Counted from the stretch's first letter, positions 43,385-51,834 are shown. The stretch: 64,000 bases of DNA from Rhodanobacter sp. LX-99 (GCF_018599185.1 NZ_JAHFVL010000002.1:310001-374000); one strand, 5' to 3'. The notes: generated from the sequence alone by a model not told the origin. Translations and numbers: made by a program.

Positions 43385-43798
43385 TCAGGCGTTTCCCCTC
43401 CGCGCCTTTTCCGCGGCTTCGCCGGTTTTCCCGATCGCGCCGCACTCGACCGCCTGCTGCAGCCGCTGCACCTCTTCGAGTATGCCCATGAAGCGGCGGC
43501 CGAACGGCGTCAGCCGGTATTCCACTTCCACCGGTGGTTTTTCGCCGTGCACGGTGCGGTGCATGATGCCGAAGCGGGTCATCTTGCGCAGGCGCTCGTT
43601 CATCACCTTGGCGGAGAGCCCCGTGCAGGCGCGCAGCAGCGCGCTGGGGCGATGGTTTCCTTCCGCGCAGAGCTGCAGCAGCCGGATCGACCATTTGCAG
43701 CCGACGATGCTTTCGACCATCGAGGCGACGGGAACAGGCGCGGGAGCGGCGTTCGCCGTGTCCGGCCGCCTGCGGGTTGCGGGTTCGTGTTCGCCCAT
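43385..43798 (-). CDS. HxlR-family transcriptional regulator
   Basis: A 137-residue HxlR/MarR-like winged-helix protein. Family blocks are SIVGCKWSIRLLQLCAEGNHRPSALLRACTGLSAKVMNERLRKM, then YRLTPFGRRFMGIL. The Cys in GCKWS is the position that senses quinones or aldehydes in several HxlR proteins, so it may respond to redox-active electrophiles. It is divergent from the protoglobin-thioredoxin-like pair across 118 bp, the probable target. The ATG at 43798 has an AAGGTGG box. Confidence 0.9.
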   Translation of the reverse strand: MGEHEPATRRRPDTANAAPAPVPVASMVESIVGCKWSIRLLQLCAEGNHRPSALLRACTGLSAKVMNERLRKMTRFGIMHRTVHGEKPPVEVEYRLTPFGRRFMGILEEVQRLQQAVECGAIGKTGEAAEKARRGNA

Positions 43799-43916
43799 GT
43801 CGTAACCACCTTACCGAAAAGTGCCTTCCTGACGCGCGCCGGTGCCGTCGCTAGAGTCCCTGGCCACGGAGCGCAGGCCCGCGCCCCGAACCCGGCGCAA
43901 CCAGAGGAGCCAAGAC

Positions 43917-44513
43917 ATGAAAGAAACCCACGCCATTCCCGGATATACATTCGGCACCGGTGCGATCGCGCGTTCTCCGGTGACGCTCGGCGACTTCGAG
44001 CTGATGAAGAAGAGCATCCTGTTCGACGACGAGGACGTCAAGTATCTGCGCCTTTCGCGCGGCATCGTGGCGGATCAGGTCGAAGCGATCCTCGACGTCT
44101 GGTACGGCTTCGTCGGTTCGCAGCCGCACCTGCTCGCGTCCTTCACCGGCAAGACCGACGGCAAGCCGCTGGGCGATTATCTCGGCGCCGTGCGCAAGCG
44201 CTTCGGCCAATGGATCCTCGACACGGCCGCCGCCGAGTATGACCAGCGCTGGCTCGACTACCAGCACGAGATCGGCCTGCGCCACCACCGCGCGAAGAAG
44301 AACCGCACCGACGGCGCCGCCTCGACCGCCATCGTGCCTTTTCGCGACCTGTTTCCGCTGATCTATCCGGTGACGTTCACGCTCAAGCCGTTCCTCGCCA
44401 GCCAGGGGCACGCCGCCGGAGACGTCGAGAAGATGTACGCCGCATGGCTGAAGTCGTGTCTGCTGCAGATGACGCTGTGGACCTACCCGTACATCAAGGA
44501 CGGAGATTTCTGA
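43917..44513 (+). CDS. protoglobin-family heme protein
   Basis: A 198-residue protoglobin (PF11563). The pre-globin helix and globin core are recognisable from PGYTFGTGAIARSPVTLGDFELMKKSILFDDEDVKYL, and YQHEIGLRHH carries the proximal heme histidine. These single-domain proteins bind O2, CO or NO and may act in sensing or detoxification. AGAGGAGCC is close upstream of the ATG. The stop overlaps the start of a thioredoxin-like gene (TGATG), so the products are made together. An HxlR-type regulator is divergent, suggesting control by oxidative or electrophile stress. Confidence 0.88.
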   Translation: MKETHAIPGYTFGTGAIARSPVTLGDFELMKKSILFDDEDVKYLRLSRGIVADQVEAILDVWYGFVGSQPHLLASFTGKTDGKPLGDYLGAVRKRFGQWILDTAAAEYDQRWLDYQHEIGLRHHRAKKNRTDGAASTAIVPFRDLFPLIYPVTFTLKPFLASQGHAAGDVEKMYAAWLKSCLLQMTLWTYPYIKDGDF

Positions 44514-45091
44514 TGACGCCGGAACCGGCTCCCGAGTGGCAGACCACGGCCTGGCTCAACACGCCGCGGCCGGTGGAACTCGCGCAACTGCGCGGCAAGG
44601 TGGTGCTGCTGCACGCCTTCCAGATGCTCTGCCCGGGTTGCGTGGCGCACGGCATCCCGCAGGCGCAGCGCGTGGCGAAGCTGTTCGAGGGCGCGCCGCT
44701 GGCGGTTGTCGGCCTGCACACGGTGTTCGAGCATCACGCGGCGATGGGGGCGGAGTCGCTGCGCGCGTTCCTGCACGAGTACCGCGTGCCGTTTCCGGTC
44801 GGCATCGACGCACCGGGCCCGGCGGGCGATCCGATTCCAAGCACCATGCGAGCCTACGCCATGCAGGGCACGCCGACCACGATCCTGATCGACGCGCAGG
44901 GTCGGCTGCGCCGCCAGGTGTTCGGCGTATACGACGACCTGCTGCTCGGCGCGGAGATCGGTGCGCTGCTGGCGGAGCTGGAGCAGCAGCGCCTCGGCGC
45001 GGCGACGGATACGGCGTCGGCGGCGGAGTCTTGCGCTGATGGCCGCTGCGGGGTGGACGCCAGGGCGGCCGCGCGCAAGCCGCTGGCGTAG
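44513..45091 (+). CDS. TlpA/redoxin-like thioredoxin-fold protein
   Basis: A 192-residue protein of the redoxin/AhpC-TSA group. The active-site motif is LCPGC, the cis-Pro loop is MQGTPTTILID, and LRGKVVLLHAFQMLCPGCV is the strand-helix start of the fold. No signal peptide is present, so it acts in the cytoplasm. A Cys-containing tail (ESCADGRCGVDA) adds two cysteines that could bind a metal or form a relay disulfide. It is translationally coupled to the protoglobin gene, and the pair probably handles peroxide, NO or a thiol-based signal. Confidence 0.85.
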   Translation: MTPEPAPEWQTTAWLNTPRPVELAQLRGKVVLLHAFQMLCPGCVAHGIPQAQRVAKLFEGAPLAVVGLHTVFEHHAAMGAESLRAFLHEYRVPFPVGIDAPGPAGDPIPSTMRAYAMQGTPTTILIDAQGRLRRQVFGVYDDLLLGAEIGALLAELEQQRLGAATDTASAAESCADGRCGVDARAAARKPLA

Positions 45092-45186
45092 CGGCTGGGC
45101 GCCCGTGCGGGCGGCCGTGCTGCCGCGGCGCGGCCGCGTGCGGTTCGAGTATGCTCGCCCCCTGCGGCCAGCCATGGGGGGAGAGT

Positions 45187-46161
45187 ATGCCGGTACATGT
45201 CGTGAAACAGCTTGGCAGCCATTTCGTGACGAAGCTGGACAGCAGCGGCAACACGCTGGGAGTGCTCGGTCTCATCAGGTGCCGCAGCACCAGCGGACGC
45301 CCGACTCCGCCGCAGCCCCACAACGGCTTCAACACGGCCTATACGCCGTTCGGGAACGGTCACGTCCTGGCCTTGAGCCTCGGCGGCACGGACGATCCGC
45401 GCAACATCGTCCCGCAGTGGGAGCAGTGGCAGCAGACCGGTGCGTGGCGAAAAGTGGAGGAGCAGTGCGAGCGCTTCGACGGGCACCTGTTCCGCTGCGA
45501 CATCGCCTATGACAGCACGGCGGTCGACAACTATGCCGCCAATCAACAGGCTTTCGCCGCCCATCCGCTGGTCGGGTGGACCCACCCCGGATTGCCCGTC
45601 AGCTTTTGCGTGCGCACGTACAGCCGCAGCGACGCGGCGACCGAACTTGCCGGCCTCAACAGCGACCACGCCTATGATGCGCTGCTGCTCAAGCTCGATG
45701 CGGCCAAGGCCGCCTACGACTCGGGCGCGCTCGGGCATGCGTTCATGCCTCCCGAGGACAGGGCGTACTGGCAGGACCAGGTCATTGCCAGGGAGGTTCG
45801 CAAAGCCCACGCGGACTTCGAGAGCGCGGAGTCGAGCCGGGTGACCACGACCGGCAAGGTCCTCGTTTCCTCCATCTCGTTCACGAATTTCGTGTTGCAT
45901 CCGGATACGCGTACCGAACTGCAGGGCAAGTTGGGCACGCTGCCCGGCTTCTCCGCCACGGAGGTTTCCGGGCTGCAGGTGGAGAGGGTGCTGAAGGCCA
46001 CCCACAAGCTGACCTCGAAGGCCGAAGAGCGCGTCAGGAAGCTGTTCAAGGCCAGGTTCACCAACCCGGACGATTCGCGCAAGAAGCGCATGGAAGACAC
46101 CATTGCAAGGCAGAAGAACGCCCGCGAACTGCGCATACAGAAGAACCGGGGGCCTATCTGA
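45187..46161 (+). CDS. orphan nuclease-like protein (DNA/RNA non-specific endonuclease fold)
   Basis: A 324-residue protein without a leader. Residues 50-95 match the DNA/RNA non-specific endonuclease (His-Me finger) pattern of polymorphic toxins: NGHVLALSLGGTDDPRNIVPQ with candidate catalytic His59 and Asn73, then TGAWRKVE. The remaining 230 residues are unassigned. They include two helical, charged regions (about 165-215 and 255-324) ending in a very basic KKRMEDTIARQKNARELRIQKN tail that could bind nucleic acid. No immunity gene, secretion marker or Rhs/VgrG gene lies nearby. A GGGGGAGAG box precedes the ATG. It may be a housekeeping-like nuclease or a solitary effector. Confidence 0.6.
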   Translation: MPVHVVKQLGSHFVTKLDSSGNTLGVLGLIRCRSTSGRPTPPQPHNGFNTAYTPFGNGHVLALSLGGTDDPRNIVPQWEQWQQTGAWRKVEEQCERFDGHLFRCDIAYDSTAVDNYAANQQAFAAHPLVGWTHPGLPVSFCVRTYSRSDAATELAGLNSDHAYDALLLKLDAAKAAYDSGALGHAFMPPEDRAYWQDQVIAREVRKAHADFESAESSRVTTTGKVLVSSISFTNFVLHPDTRTELQGKLGTLPGFSATEVSGLQVERVLKATHKLTSKAEERVRKLFKARFTNPDDSRKKRMEDTIARQKNARELRIQKNRGPI

Positions 46162-46208
46162 GCGCGGGGCCGAAGTCGAAGGACATGCCAGACGTTCCAC
46201 GTTTGGCG

Positions 46209-46255
46209 GTGCTTCGACTCCGCCCGCTGCGCGGGCTACGCTCAGCGCGAACGGT
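46209..46255. repeat. dispersed REP-like palindromic element
   Basis: The sequence contains TTCGACTCCGCCCGCTGCG and CGCTCAGCGCGAACGG, forming a nested hairpin. Elements of this kind (TTCGACTCCGCTCAG...CGAACGG type) occur in many copies in proteobacterial genomes. It lies between convergent genes and may also act as a terminator. Confidence 0.55.
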
Positions 46256-46272
46256 TGAGAGCTGCGGCGATC

Positions 46273-46989
46273 TCAACCCGGGTAGTCGAGTTTCGGATAC
46301 CAGTCCGTGCCGCGGCCTTCCGGCGTGCAGTCCAGGATGGTCCATAGCGGCATCAGGTCCGGCGCGCCGCGCGGGTCCTGGCCGGGATCGGCGCTTTCGA
46401 AGCCCATCTCGCCGCTCCAGAAGTGGCGGATCGTGCCGTCGCGGCGGGTGAACACGTTGAAGGCGGCCTGGTCGCCGTCGCCGCCATCCGGGTCGACGGC
46501 GAAGTAGTCGCGGCTGTAGGCGCCGTCGATGTCCGAGTACAGCCGGAGGTCGCGCCAGCCGCGTTCGTTCTTGAACGCGACCAGGCGCTCGATCGGCGAG
46601 CGCGCCACCACGGCCAGTGACACGCGCTGGCCCACGTCGCGCGCCTCGCCGTCCCATGCGCTCAGCAGCGAGGTGCACATCGGGCAGGGCCGCGCGCGCT
46701 GCGGGCCGAACATGTAGCTGTAGACCACGAGGGTCTGCTTGTCGCCGAACAGGCCAGCGAGATCGACCGGGCCGTGTTCGCCCTGGAAGCGGTAGTCGCC
46801 GCTCACCTCGCCGCCGGGCGGCAGCGCGCGGCGCAGTTCGGCGACACGCTCGATGTGCCGGCGCAGCTCGATCTCCTCGGCCAGCAACGTGGTGCGCGCG
46901 CGGCGGTAGCCGTCGCTTTCGTTGGGGAAGCGCATGCGGTTGCGCGCTGCGAGTTCGGCGGCAGGGACGAGGGCGGGGGCGTGGCTCAT
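46273..46989 (-). CDS. DUF899 thioredoxin-like protein (paralogue 3)
   Basis: A 238-residue DUF899 protein, more divergent than the other two. The core VDLAGLFGDKQTLVVYSYMFGPQ is present; the redox motif is CPMC in RARPCPMCTSLL; VARSPIERLVAFKNERGW and YFAVDPDG follow. ATG 46989 is chosen because AGGAGAACCGCG precedes it. It starts 77 bases after the stop of the MFS transporter on the same strand, suggesting one transcript. The conserved 25-base element of the other two DUF899 genes is not present here. Confidence 0.82.
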   Translation of the reverse strand: MSHAPALVPAAELAARNRMRFPNESDGYRRARTTLLAEEIELRRHIERVAELRRALPPGGEVSGDYRFQGEHGPVDLAGLFGDKQTLVVYSYMFGPQRARPCPMCTSLLSAWDGEARDVGQRVSLAVVARSPIERLVAFKNERGWRDLRLYSDIDGAYSRDYFAVDPDGGDGDQAAFNVFTRRDGTIRHFWSGEMGFESADPGQDPRGAPDLMPLWTILDCTPEGRGTDWYPKLDYPG

Positions 46990-47065
46990 CGCGGTTCTCC
47001 TGGGGGCGGGACTGTCTGGGCGACGAACCGGCGCCGGCGAAATCGACATCGCGCCGCGGCGCCGT

Positions 47066-48310
47066 TCAGCCCGGCGTGGGCCGGTTCCTGCGCACCCGCT
47101 GCGCCACCGGCACCAGCGCGAGCAGCGCCACGACCGCGAAGCCGGCGCCGGCGAGGAAGGTGGCGCGCGAGCCGAACGCGTCCCACAACCCGCCGGCCAC
47201 CACGCTGGCCGCGAGCAGGGCCAGTCCGCTCACCAGGTTGAACATGCCGTACGCGGTGCCGCGCAGGTTGGCCGGTGCGGTGTCGGCGACCAGGGTGGCC
47301 AGCAGGCCCTGGGTCATGCCCATGTGCAGGCCCCACAACACCACGCCCAACGCCAGCCCGGCCAATCCGCCGACGAGGGCCAGCGCGAGGTCCGCCAGCA
47401 CCAGCACCAGCACACCCAGCGCGAGCAGCGCGCCGCGGTCGAAGCGGTCGGCCAGCACGCCGACCGGGTAGGACGACAGCGCATACACCACGTTCATCAC
47501 CACCAGCACCAGCGGAATCAGCACGAGCCCCAGCCCCAGTTCCTGCGCGCGCAGCACCAGGAAGGCCTCACTGAAACGGGCCAGGGTGAACACCGCGGCA
47601 ATTGCCACCACGCCCCAGTACAGGCGCGGCAGGCGTGCCAACTCGGCGCGCGACAACGGCGAGCGCACCCGCTTGCCTTCGCCGCTGTCCGCCACGTCGT
47701 GCACGCCGAACACCACCAGCGCGAACGCGGCAAAGCCCGGCAGCACCGCGAACCAGAACACCAGCCGGATGTTGTCGGCGGCCAGCCACATCAGCGCGAT
47801 CGCCAGCGCCGGGCCGAGGAACGCGCCGGCCGTATCGAGCGACTGGCGCAGTCCGAACGAGGCGCCGCGCAGCCCGGCCGGCGCCAGGTCGGCGATCAGC
47901 GCATCGCGCGGCGCGCCGCGGATGCCCTTGCCGATGCGGTCCACGAAGCGCGCGGCGACCACCCAGCCCACCGTGCTTGCGAGCGGAAAGACTGGCTTGG
48001 TGAACGCGGCCAGGCCGTAGCCGATCGCCACCAGCAGCTTGCGCCGGCCCAGCCAGTCCGACAGCGCGCCGGAGAACACCTTGGCGATCGCCGCGGTGGA
48101 TTCGGCGATGCCCTCGATGAAGCCGACCGCGAGCGCCGAGGCGCCGAGCACGCTGACCAGGTACACCGGCAGCAGCGCGTGGATCATCTCCGAGGAAGTG
48201 TCCATCAGCAGCGAGACCATGCCGAGCGCCCAGATGCCGGCCGGGATCCGGCGCAGCACGGAGGGCGACCGCACCGCGGCGCCGCTGGATGCTTCCGTGG
48301 GCTGGTTCAT
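47066..48310 (-). CDS. MFS transporter
   Basis: A 414-residue twelve-helix major facilitator transporter. The loop 2-3 signature is GALSDWLGRRKLLVAIGY, with the matching motif GVLADRFDRGALLALG in the second half. FVDRIGKGIRGAPRDALIADLAP is typical of a subfamily often annotated as an MFS sugar or drug exporter. It leads an operon with the DUF899 protein, so it may export a compound linked to that enzyme's action. Substrate is unknown. Confidence 0.9.
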   Translation of the reverse strand: MNQPTEASSGAAVRSPSVLRRIPAGIWALGMVSLLMDTSSEMIHALLPVYLVSVLGASALAVGFIEGIAESTAAIAKVFSGALSDWLGRRKLLVAIGYGLAAFTKPVFPLASTVGWVVAARFVDRIGKGIRGAPRDALIADLAPAGLRGASFGLRQSLDTAGAFLGPALAIALMWLAADNIRLVFWFAVLPGFAAFALVVFGVHDVADSGEGKRVRSPLSRAELARLPRLYWGVVAIAAVFTLARFSEAFLVLRAQELGLGLVLIPLVLVVMNVVYALSSYPVGVLADRFDRGALLALGVLVLVLADLALALVGGLAGLALGVVLWGLHMGMTQGLLATLVADTAPANLRGTAYGMFNLVSGLALLAASVVAGGLWDAFGSRATFLAGAGFAVVALLALVPVAQRVRRNRPTPG

Positions 48311-48372
48311 GGCGGCGCTTCCCGGGGTGGCGTGAGGCGAATCCGGCGGCTCAAGGAGGCTCTGACTTTGCC

Positions 48373-48456
48373 CGTCATTCCCGCGAAAGCGGGAATCCAG
48401 TGCCTTTGTGCTTTCAAAGGCTGGGATACTGGATCCCCGCTTTCGCGGGGATGACG
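48373..48456. repeat. 84-bp inverted-repeat element (REP/BIME-like)
   Basis: CGTCATTCCCGCGAAAGCGG at the left end is mirrored by CCGCTTTCGCGGGGATGACG at the right, with AATCCAGT / ACTGGATC next to them. The whole element can fold as one long hairpin of two REP units. Such CGTCATTCCCGCG...GGAATCCAGT elements are dispersed in many proteobacterial genomes. It lies between two leftward genes and may stabilise or end transcripts. Confidence 0.8.
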
Positions 48457-48475
48457 ATGGTTGCTCAGGCCTTTC

Positions 48476-48976
48476 TCAGCGGCCGGGCAGGGTGTAGGCG
48501 AGATCGTAGCCGTGCTTGCCGTCGGCGATGGTGATCGTCATCGCGCCGCCGAGGCCAGCCAGTTCGCCGGTGCCGGAGTCGGGCACCACCGCCACGGTCC
48601 ATTCCTGCGGCGCGCCGCCGACCATCAGGGCGCGATGCACCAGCACGAAACTACCGCTGCGGCCATGCAGCTTGCCGCTGACTTTCTCCAGCGCCACGTA
48701 GGCGCCGGAAGTGGTGCCATCGCCGGCAGCCAGCATCTCGCCCTGGCTCACCGCGTCGAGGTCGCCGTGGAACTGCTTGTCCAGCGACAGCCGTGCCAGT
48801 CCGGAAGCCCGGGCCTGGGGATTGTCGGGTGTCTGCGGGGCGACCTTGACGTCGAAGTGGCCGGTGGCGTGCATGGCGGTGGACTCCGTGAAGGTGGGGG
48901 CGGGTGTTGCGGTGGGTGCGCTGGCAGCAAGGGTGGATACGGCGAGTGCGGACAAGAGCGGAGTCATGGCCTTCAT
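48476..48976 (-). CDS. exported DUF3224-family protein
   Basis: A 166-residue exported protein of the DUF3224 family (allene-oxide-cyclase-like beta-barrel). The leader is about 1-20. The core runs MHATGHFDVKVAPQT, LARLSLDKQFHGDLDAVSQGEMLAA, YVALEKVSGKLHGRSGSFVLVHRAL and a final GGAMTITIADGKHGYDLAYTL. AGGA lies about six bases before the ATG. Function is unknown in the family; the fold suggests ligand binding or cyclisation. It is separated from the MFS operon downstream by the hairpin repeat. Confidence 0.88.
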   Translation of the reverse strand: MKAMTPLLSALAVSTLAASAPTATPAPTFTESTAMHATGHFDVKVAPQTPDNPQARASGLARLSLDKQFHGDLDAVSQGEMLAAGDGTTSGAYVALEKVSGKLHGRSGSFVLVHRALMVGGAPQEWTVAVVPDSGTGELAGLGGAMTITIADGKHGYDLAYTLPGR

Positions 48977-49171
48977 GGAAATTCCTGCGCGGCTTCAGCG
49001 GAGTATGCACGGCGGCAGCGGGCGGAGTGAGGCCGGCGCGTCATGGTATCGGCTGAAGAGGCTGGCGTTCTGCCGTGCTACCTTGCGGGCCGTGTCAGTC
49101 CGAAAGTCCCGCGTGTGCATCGCGGAAACGGCACGCTGGCTCCGGCTTTCGGCCTGCATACGGGAATGGGC

Positions 49172-50326
49172 ATGCATTTCGACCTTTTTACGCTCGGCGT
49201 CATCGGCGCGGCCATCGGCATCGCCATCTCGATGAGCTTCACCCTGCTCGGGCTGGTGCTGCGCGGCCTGCCGGCGTTGCGCATCTGGGCCAGCGCGTTC
49301 TGGGTGTTGACCGTCGCCGCGCTCGCGCAAGGCCTCAACGAAAACGGCAGCCTGCTTTCGACGGTCGCGGGCGGCGGCCTGATCGCGCTGGCCAATGCGC
49401 TGATGCTGATGGGCATCGCCATCCACCTGCGCTACCCGCTGCGCTGGCGCTGGTCCATGGCGGTCGTCGGGTTGTTCGTCGCCAACCAGCTCCGCGTCTA
49501 CCTGTTGCCGCCGTCGCAGACGGCATCGGCGCTGATGTTCGGCGCGTACAGCGTGTTCTGGGACGTGTGGATGGTCTGGGTGCTGCTGTGGCGCTCGCCG
49601 CGGGACATGCGCAACACCTGCAGTTTCACCGCGCTGATTTTCATCATCGACGCGGTCTTCTACCTGCTGCGCTCGGTGGTGGTGCTGTTTCCGGAGCTGT
49701 TCGCGCACTCGCGGCTCGACGAGCTGCTCATCACCTGGAATTACCTGTTCGGCATCCTGTCCTCGTTCCTGCTGAGCACCGGGTTCACCCTGATGCTGGC
49801 CGAGCGGCTGACCCTGGACCTGCGCCGGCTGGCGCGCACCGACGGACTCACCGGCCTGCTCAACCGCAGCGCGTTGATCGAGGCGGGCGCTCGCCTGGTC
49901 GATGCCTGTCGCGCACGCAGGCAGGCCTGCAGCGTGCTGATGTTCGACCTGGACCATTTCAAGTCGATCAACGACAGCTGGGGCCATGCCGCAGGCGACG
50001 CGGTGCTCAGCCATTTTGTGGAGGTGATCCGCGGCATCGGCCTGACGCGCGACACTTTGTTCGCGCGCTATGGCGGCGAAGAGTTCGTGCTGCTCTTGCC
50101 CGCGATCGAGCCCGCGCAAGCTGGCGCCCTGGCCGAACGCATGCGCGCTGCCGTGGCGGCAAGGCCGGCGGTGTTCGACGGCCGCAGCATCAACATCACC
50201 ACCAGCGTCGGCGGAGCTGCCGCCACCGACACGAACTTCGAACGCCTGGTCAGCGCCGCCGATGTCGCGCTATATCGCGCCAAGCATCTGGGGCGCGATC
50301 GGGTAGCGTGGAATCAGGAGGCGTAG
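49172..50326 (+). CDS. membrane diguanylate cyclase (GGDEF) with seven-helix sensor
   Basis: A 384-residue protein. About six to seven membrane helices fill residues 5-200, and the GGDEF domain follows from about 220. The active site is GGEEF in ARYGGEEFVLLLP, so it should make c-di-GMP. The four residues at the I-site position are TRDT, not RxxD, so product inhibition at that site is probably missing, in contrast to the cyclase at 28413. ATG 49172 is preferred because GGGA stands six bases upstream; ATG 49166 is in frame. It may be co-transcribed with the small VOC gene that starts 66 bp after it. Confidence 0.9.
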   Translation: MHFDLFTLGVIGAAIGIAISMSFTLLGLVLRGLPALRIWASAFWVLTVAALAQGLNENGSLLSTVAGGGLIALANALMLMGIAIHLRYPLRWRWSMAVVGLFVANQLRVYLLPPSQTASALMFGAYSVFWDVWMVWVLLWRSPRDMRNTCSFTALIFIIDAVFYLLRSVVVLFPELFAHSRLDELLITWNYLFGILSSFLLSTGFTLMLAERLTLDLRRLARTDGLTGLLNRSALIEAGARLVDACRARRQACSVLMFDLDHFKSINDSWGHAAGDAVLSHFVEVIRGIGLTRDTLFARYGGEEFVLLLPAIEPAQAGALAERMRAAVAARPAVFDGRSINITTSVGGAAATDTNFERLVSAADVALYRAKHLGRDRVAWNQEA

Positions 50327-50391
50327 AGGGGCCGGGGCAAGGGCGTTTCGCCCTCCGTGGCACCCGCACTTTCAGTCGCAGGAGGACCTTC

Positions 50392-50784
50392 ATGAGGCGC
50401 ACGTGGACGATCATCGGGGTTGGCGATGTACCTGGCAGCTTCAAGTGGTACCAGTCGCTGCTTGGCTTGCCGGAGACGGCTCCCGCTCACGATTATTTCG
50501 GGCAAATCCTCGACCCGGACGGAACGGTCCTGCTCTGCCTTCACGCATGGGGCGCCCACGAGCATCCCTCCTTGACGAGCCCCGATCGTGCGCTGCCCGG
50601 CAACGGCCTCCTCCTGTTTTTCCGTGTCGATGATTTCGACATGGCGTTGTCGAGGGCGCGTGCCCTCGTCGCCAAGCTCGAAGAGGAGCCCCAGCTGAAC
50701 CCGAACACGGGAACCAGGGAGTTCTCGCTCCGGGATCCGGACGGGTACTACGTCACGATCAGTGCGCTCTCCGCCGCCCGATAA
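50392..50784 (+). CDS. VOC-superfamily (glyoxalase/bleomycin-resistance-like) protein
   Basis: A 130-residue single-domain VOC protein. Family landmarks are VGDVPGSFKWYQSLLGLPETAP, ILDPDGTVLLCLH, VDDFDMALSRARAL and the last REFSLRDPDGYYVTIS with a Glu replaced by Asp near the metal site. A perfect AGGAGG box lies about six bases before the ATG. Such proteins include dioxygenases, isomerases and drug-binding proteins; the substrate cannot be told. Confidence 0.88.
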   Translation: MRRTWTIIGVGDVPGSFKWYQSLLGLPETAPAHDYFGQILDPDGTVLLCLHAWGAHEHPSLTSPDRALPGNGLLLFFRVDDFDMALSRARALVAKLEEEPQLNPNTGTREFSLRDPDGYYVTISALSAAR

Positions 50785-50934
50785 GCCGCAAGAAACTTCT
50801 TGTCTTCTGCACGGAAGGCATCAGGTGGCCCTGCCGAATACGCAGGGTGATAGCGGCCCCGGATTCCGATGGCGCGGCACCTGACATCGCGCTAGCCTGC
50901 GTGCTTCCGCATGGGGAATGGGGAAGGGGGCTTT

Positions 50935-51834
50935 ATGCGCAAGGCTTGGAAGTGGCTCGGCCGCCTGGCGGCCGTCGTGCTGGTCCTGTTGGTGGCGGTG
51001 CTGCTTTCGGCTTATGTGCTGAGCGAGCGGCGCATGGCCAAGGTGTACCGGATCGACCCGCCGGTGCCGGCGGTGCCCGTTGATGCAGCTGCGGTCGATC
51101 GAGGCAGCCACTTGGCCGCGATCCGCGGCTGCAAGGACTGCCATGGCGCCGATCTTGGCGGCGCCACCTTCATCGACGATCCGCTGTTTGCCCGCCTGTC
51201 GGGCACCAACCTCACGCCGGCTGGGCCGGGCGGCAAGCTCACCGACGTGGATCGGGTGCGCGCGATCCGCCACGGCGTGGCGCCGGACGGGCGCCCGTTG
51301 TTGTTCATGCCGGCGCAGGAGTTCAGCCACCTCGGCGACCAGGATCTGGGCGACCTGCTGGCTTACCTGCACAGCGTGCCGGCGGTCGAGCGCACGCCGC
51401 CGGCGAACCGGGTCGGCCCACTCGGACGCGTGCTGTTCGTGGCCGGCAAGGTGCCGCTGCTGCCGGCGGAGATCGTCGACCACGCCGTGCAGCGGAGCGA
51501 GCCGCCCGTGGCCGGTCCTACTGCGGCCTACGGCGCCTACCTCGCCACTGCCTGCGCCGGCTGCCACGGCAGGGATTTCTCCGGCGGACATATCCCCGGC
51601 ACGCCGCCGGACTGGCCCGACGCCGCCAACCTCACGCCCGACCCGAGCGGCCTGGCGAGCTGGAGCGAGGCCGACCTGAAAAAGGCGCTGCGCGACGGCA
51701 TGGCGCCGGGTGGCCGGGCCTTGAAGACCGACTACATGCCGGTGCGGGTGACCCGTTTCCTCACCGACGAGGAGGTCGGCGCCCTGTACGCCTACTTCCG
51801 CAGCCTGCCGGCGAAGCCGCGCGGGCAGGGCTAG
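50935..51834 (+). CDS. membrane-anchored diheme cytochrome c
   Basis: A 299-residue protein with an N-terminal membrane anchor (about 8-32) and two c-type heme sites: CKDCH and CAGCH. Each has the expected distal Met-rich segments downstream (FMPAQEF and YMPVRVTRF). The two halves are homologous cytochrome domains, as in alcohol dehydrogenase cytochrome subunits. It would carry electrons in the periplasm from a dehydrogenase to the respiratory chain. A partner dehydrogenase is not adjacent; the GMC/subunit-3 operon at 13345-16543 needs such an acceptor, but linking them is speculative. The GGGGAAGGGGG stretch precedes the ATG. Confidence 0.9.
   Translation: MRKAWKWLGRLAAVVLVLLVAVLLSAYVLSERRMAKVYRIDPPVPAVPVDAAAVDRGSHLAAIRGCKDCHGADLGGATFIDDPLFARLSGTNLTPAGPGGKLTDVDRVRAIRHGVAPDGRPLLFMPAQEFSHLGDQDLGDLLAYLHSVPAVERTPPANRVGPLGRVLFVAGKVPLLPAEIVDHAVQRSEPPVAGPTAAYGAYLATACAGCHGRDFSGGHIPGTPPDWPDAANLTPDPSGLASWSEADLKKALRDGMAPGGRALKTDYMPVRVTRFLTDEEVGALYAYFRSLPAKPRGQG

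Noticed and set aside
43802..43814. GTAA-N5-TTAC palindrome as a possible HxlR operator
   Set aside because: It coincides with the AAGGTGG ribosome binding site and lies only four bases before the start codon of hxlR, so the symmetry can be explained by the translation signal.
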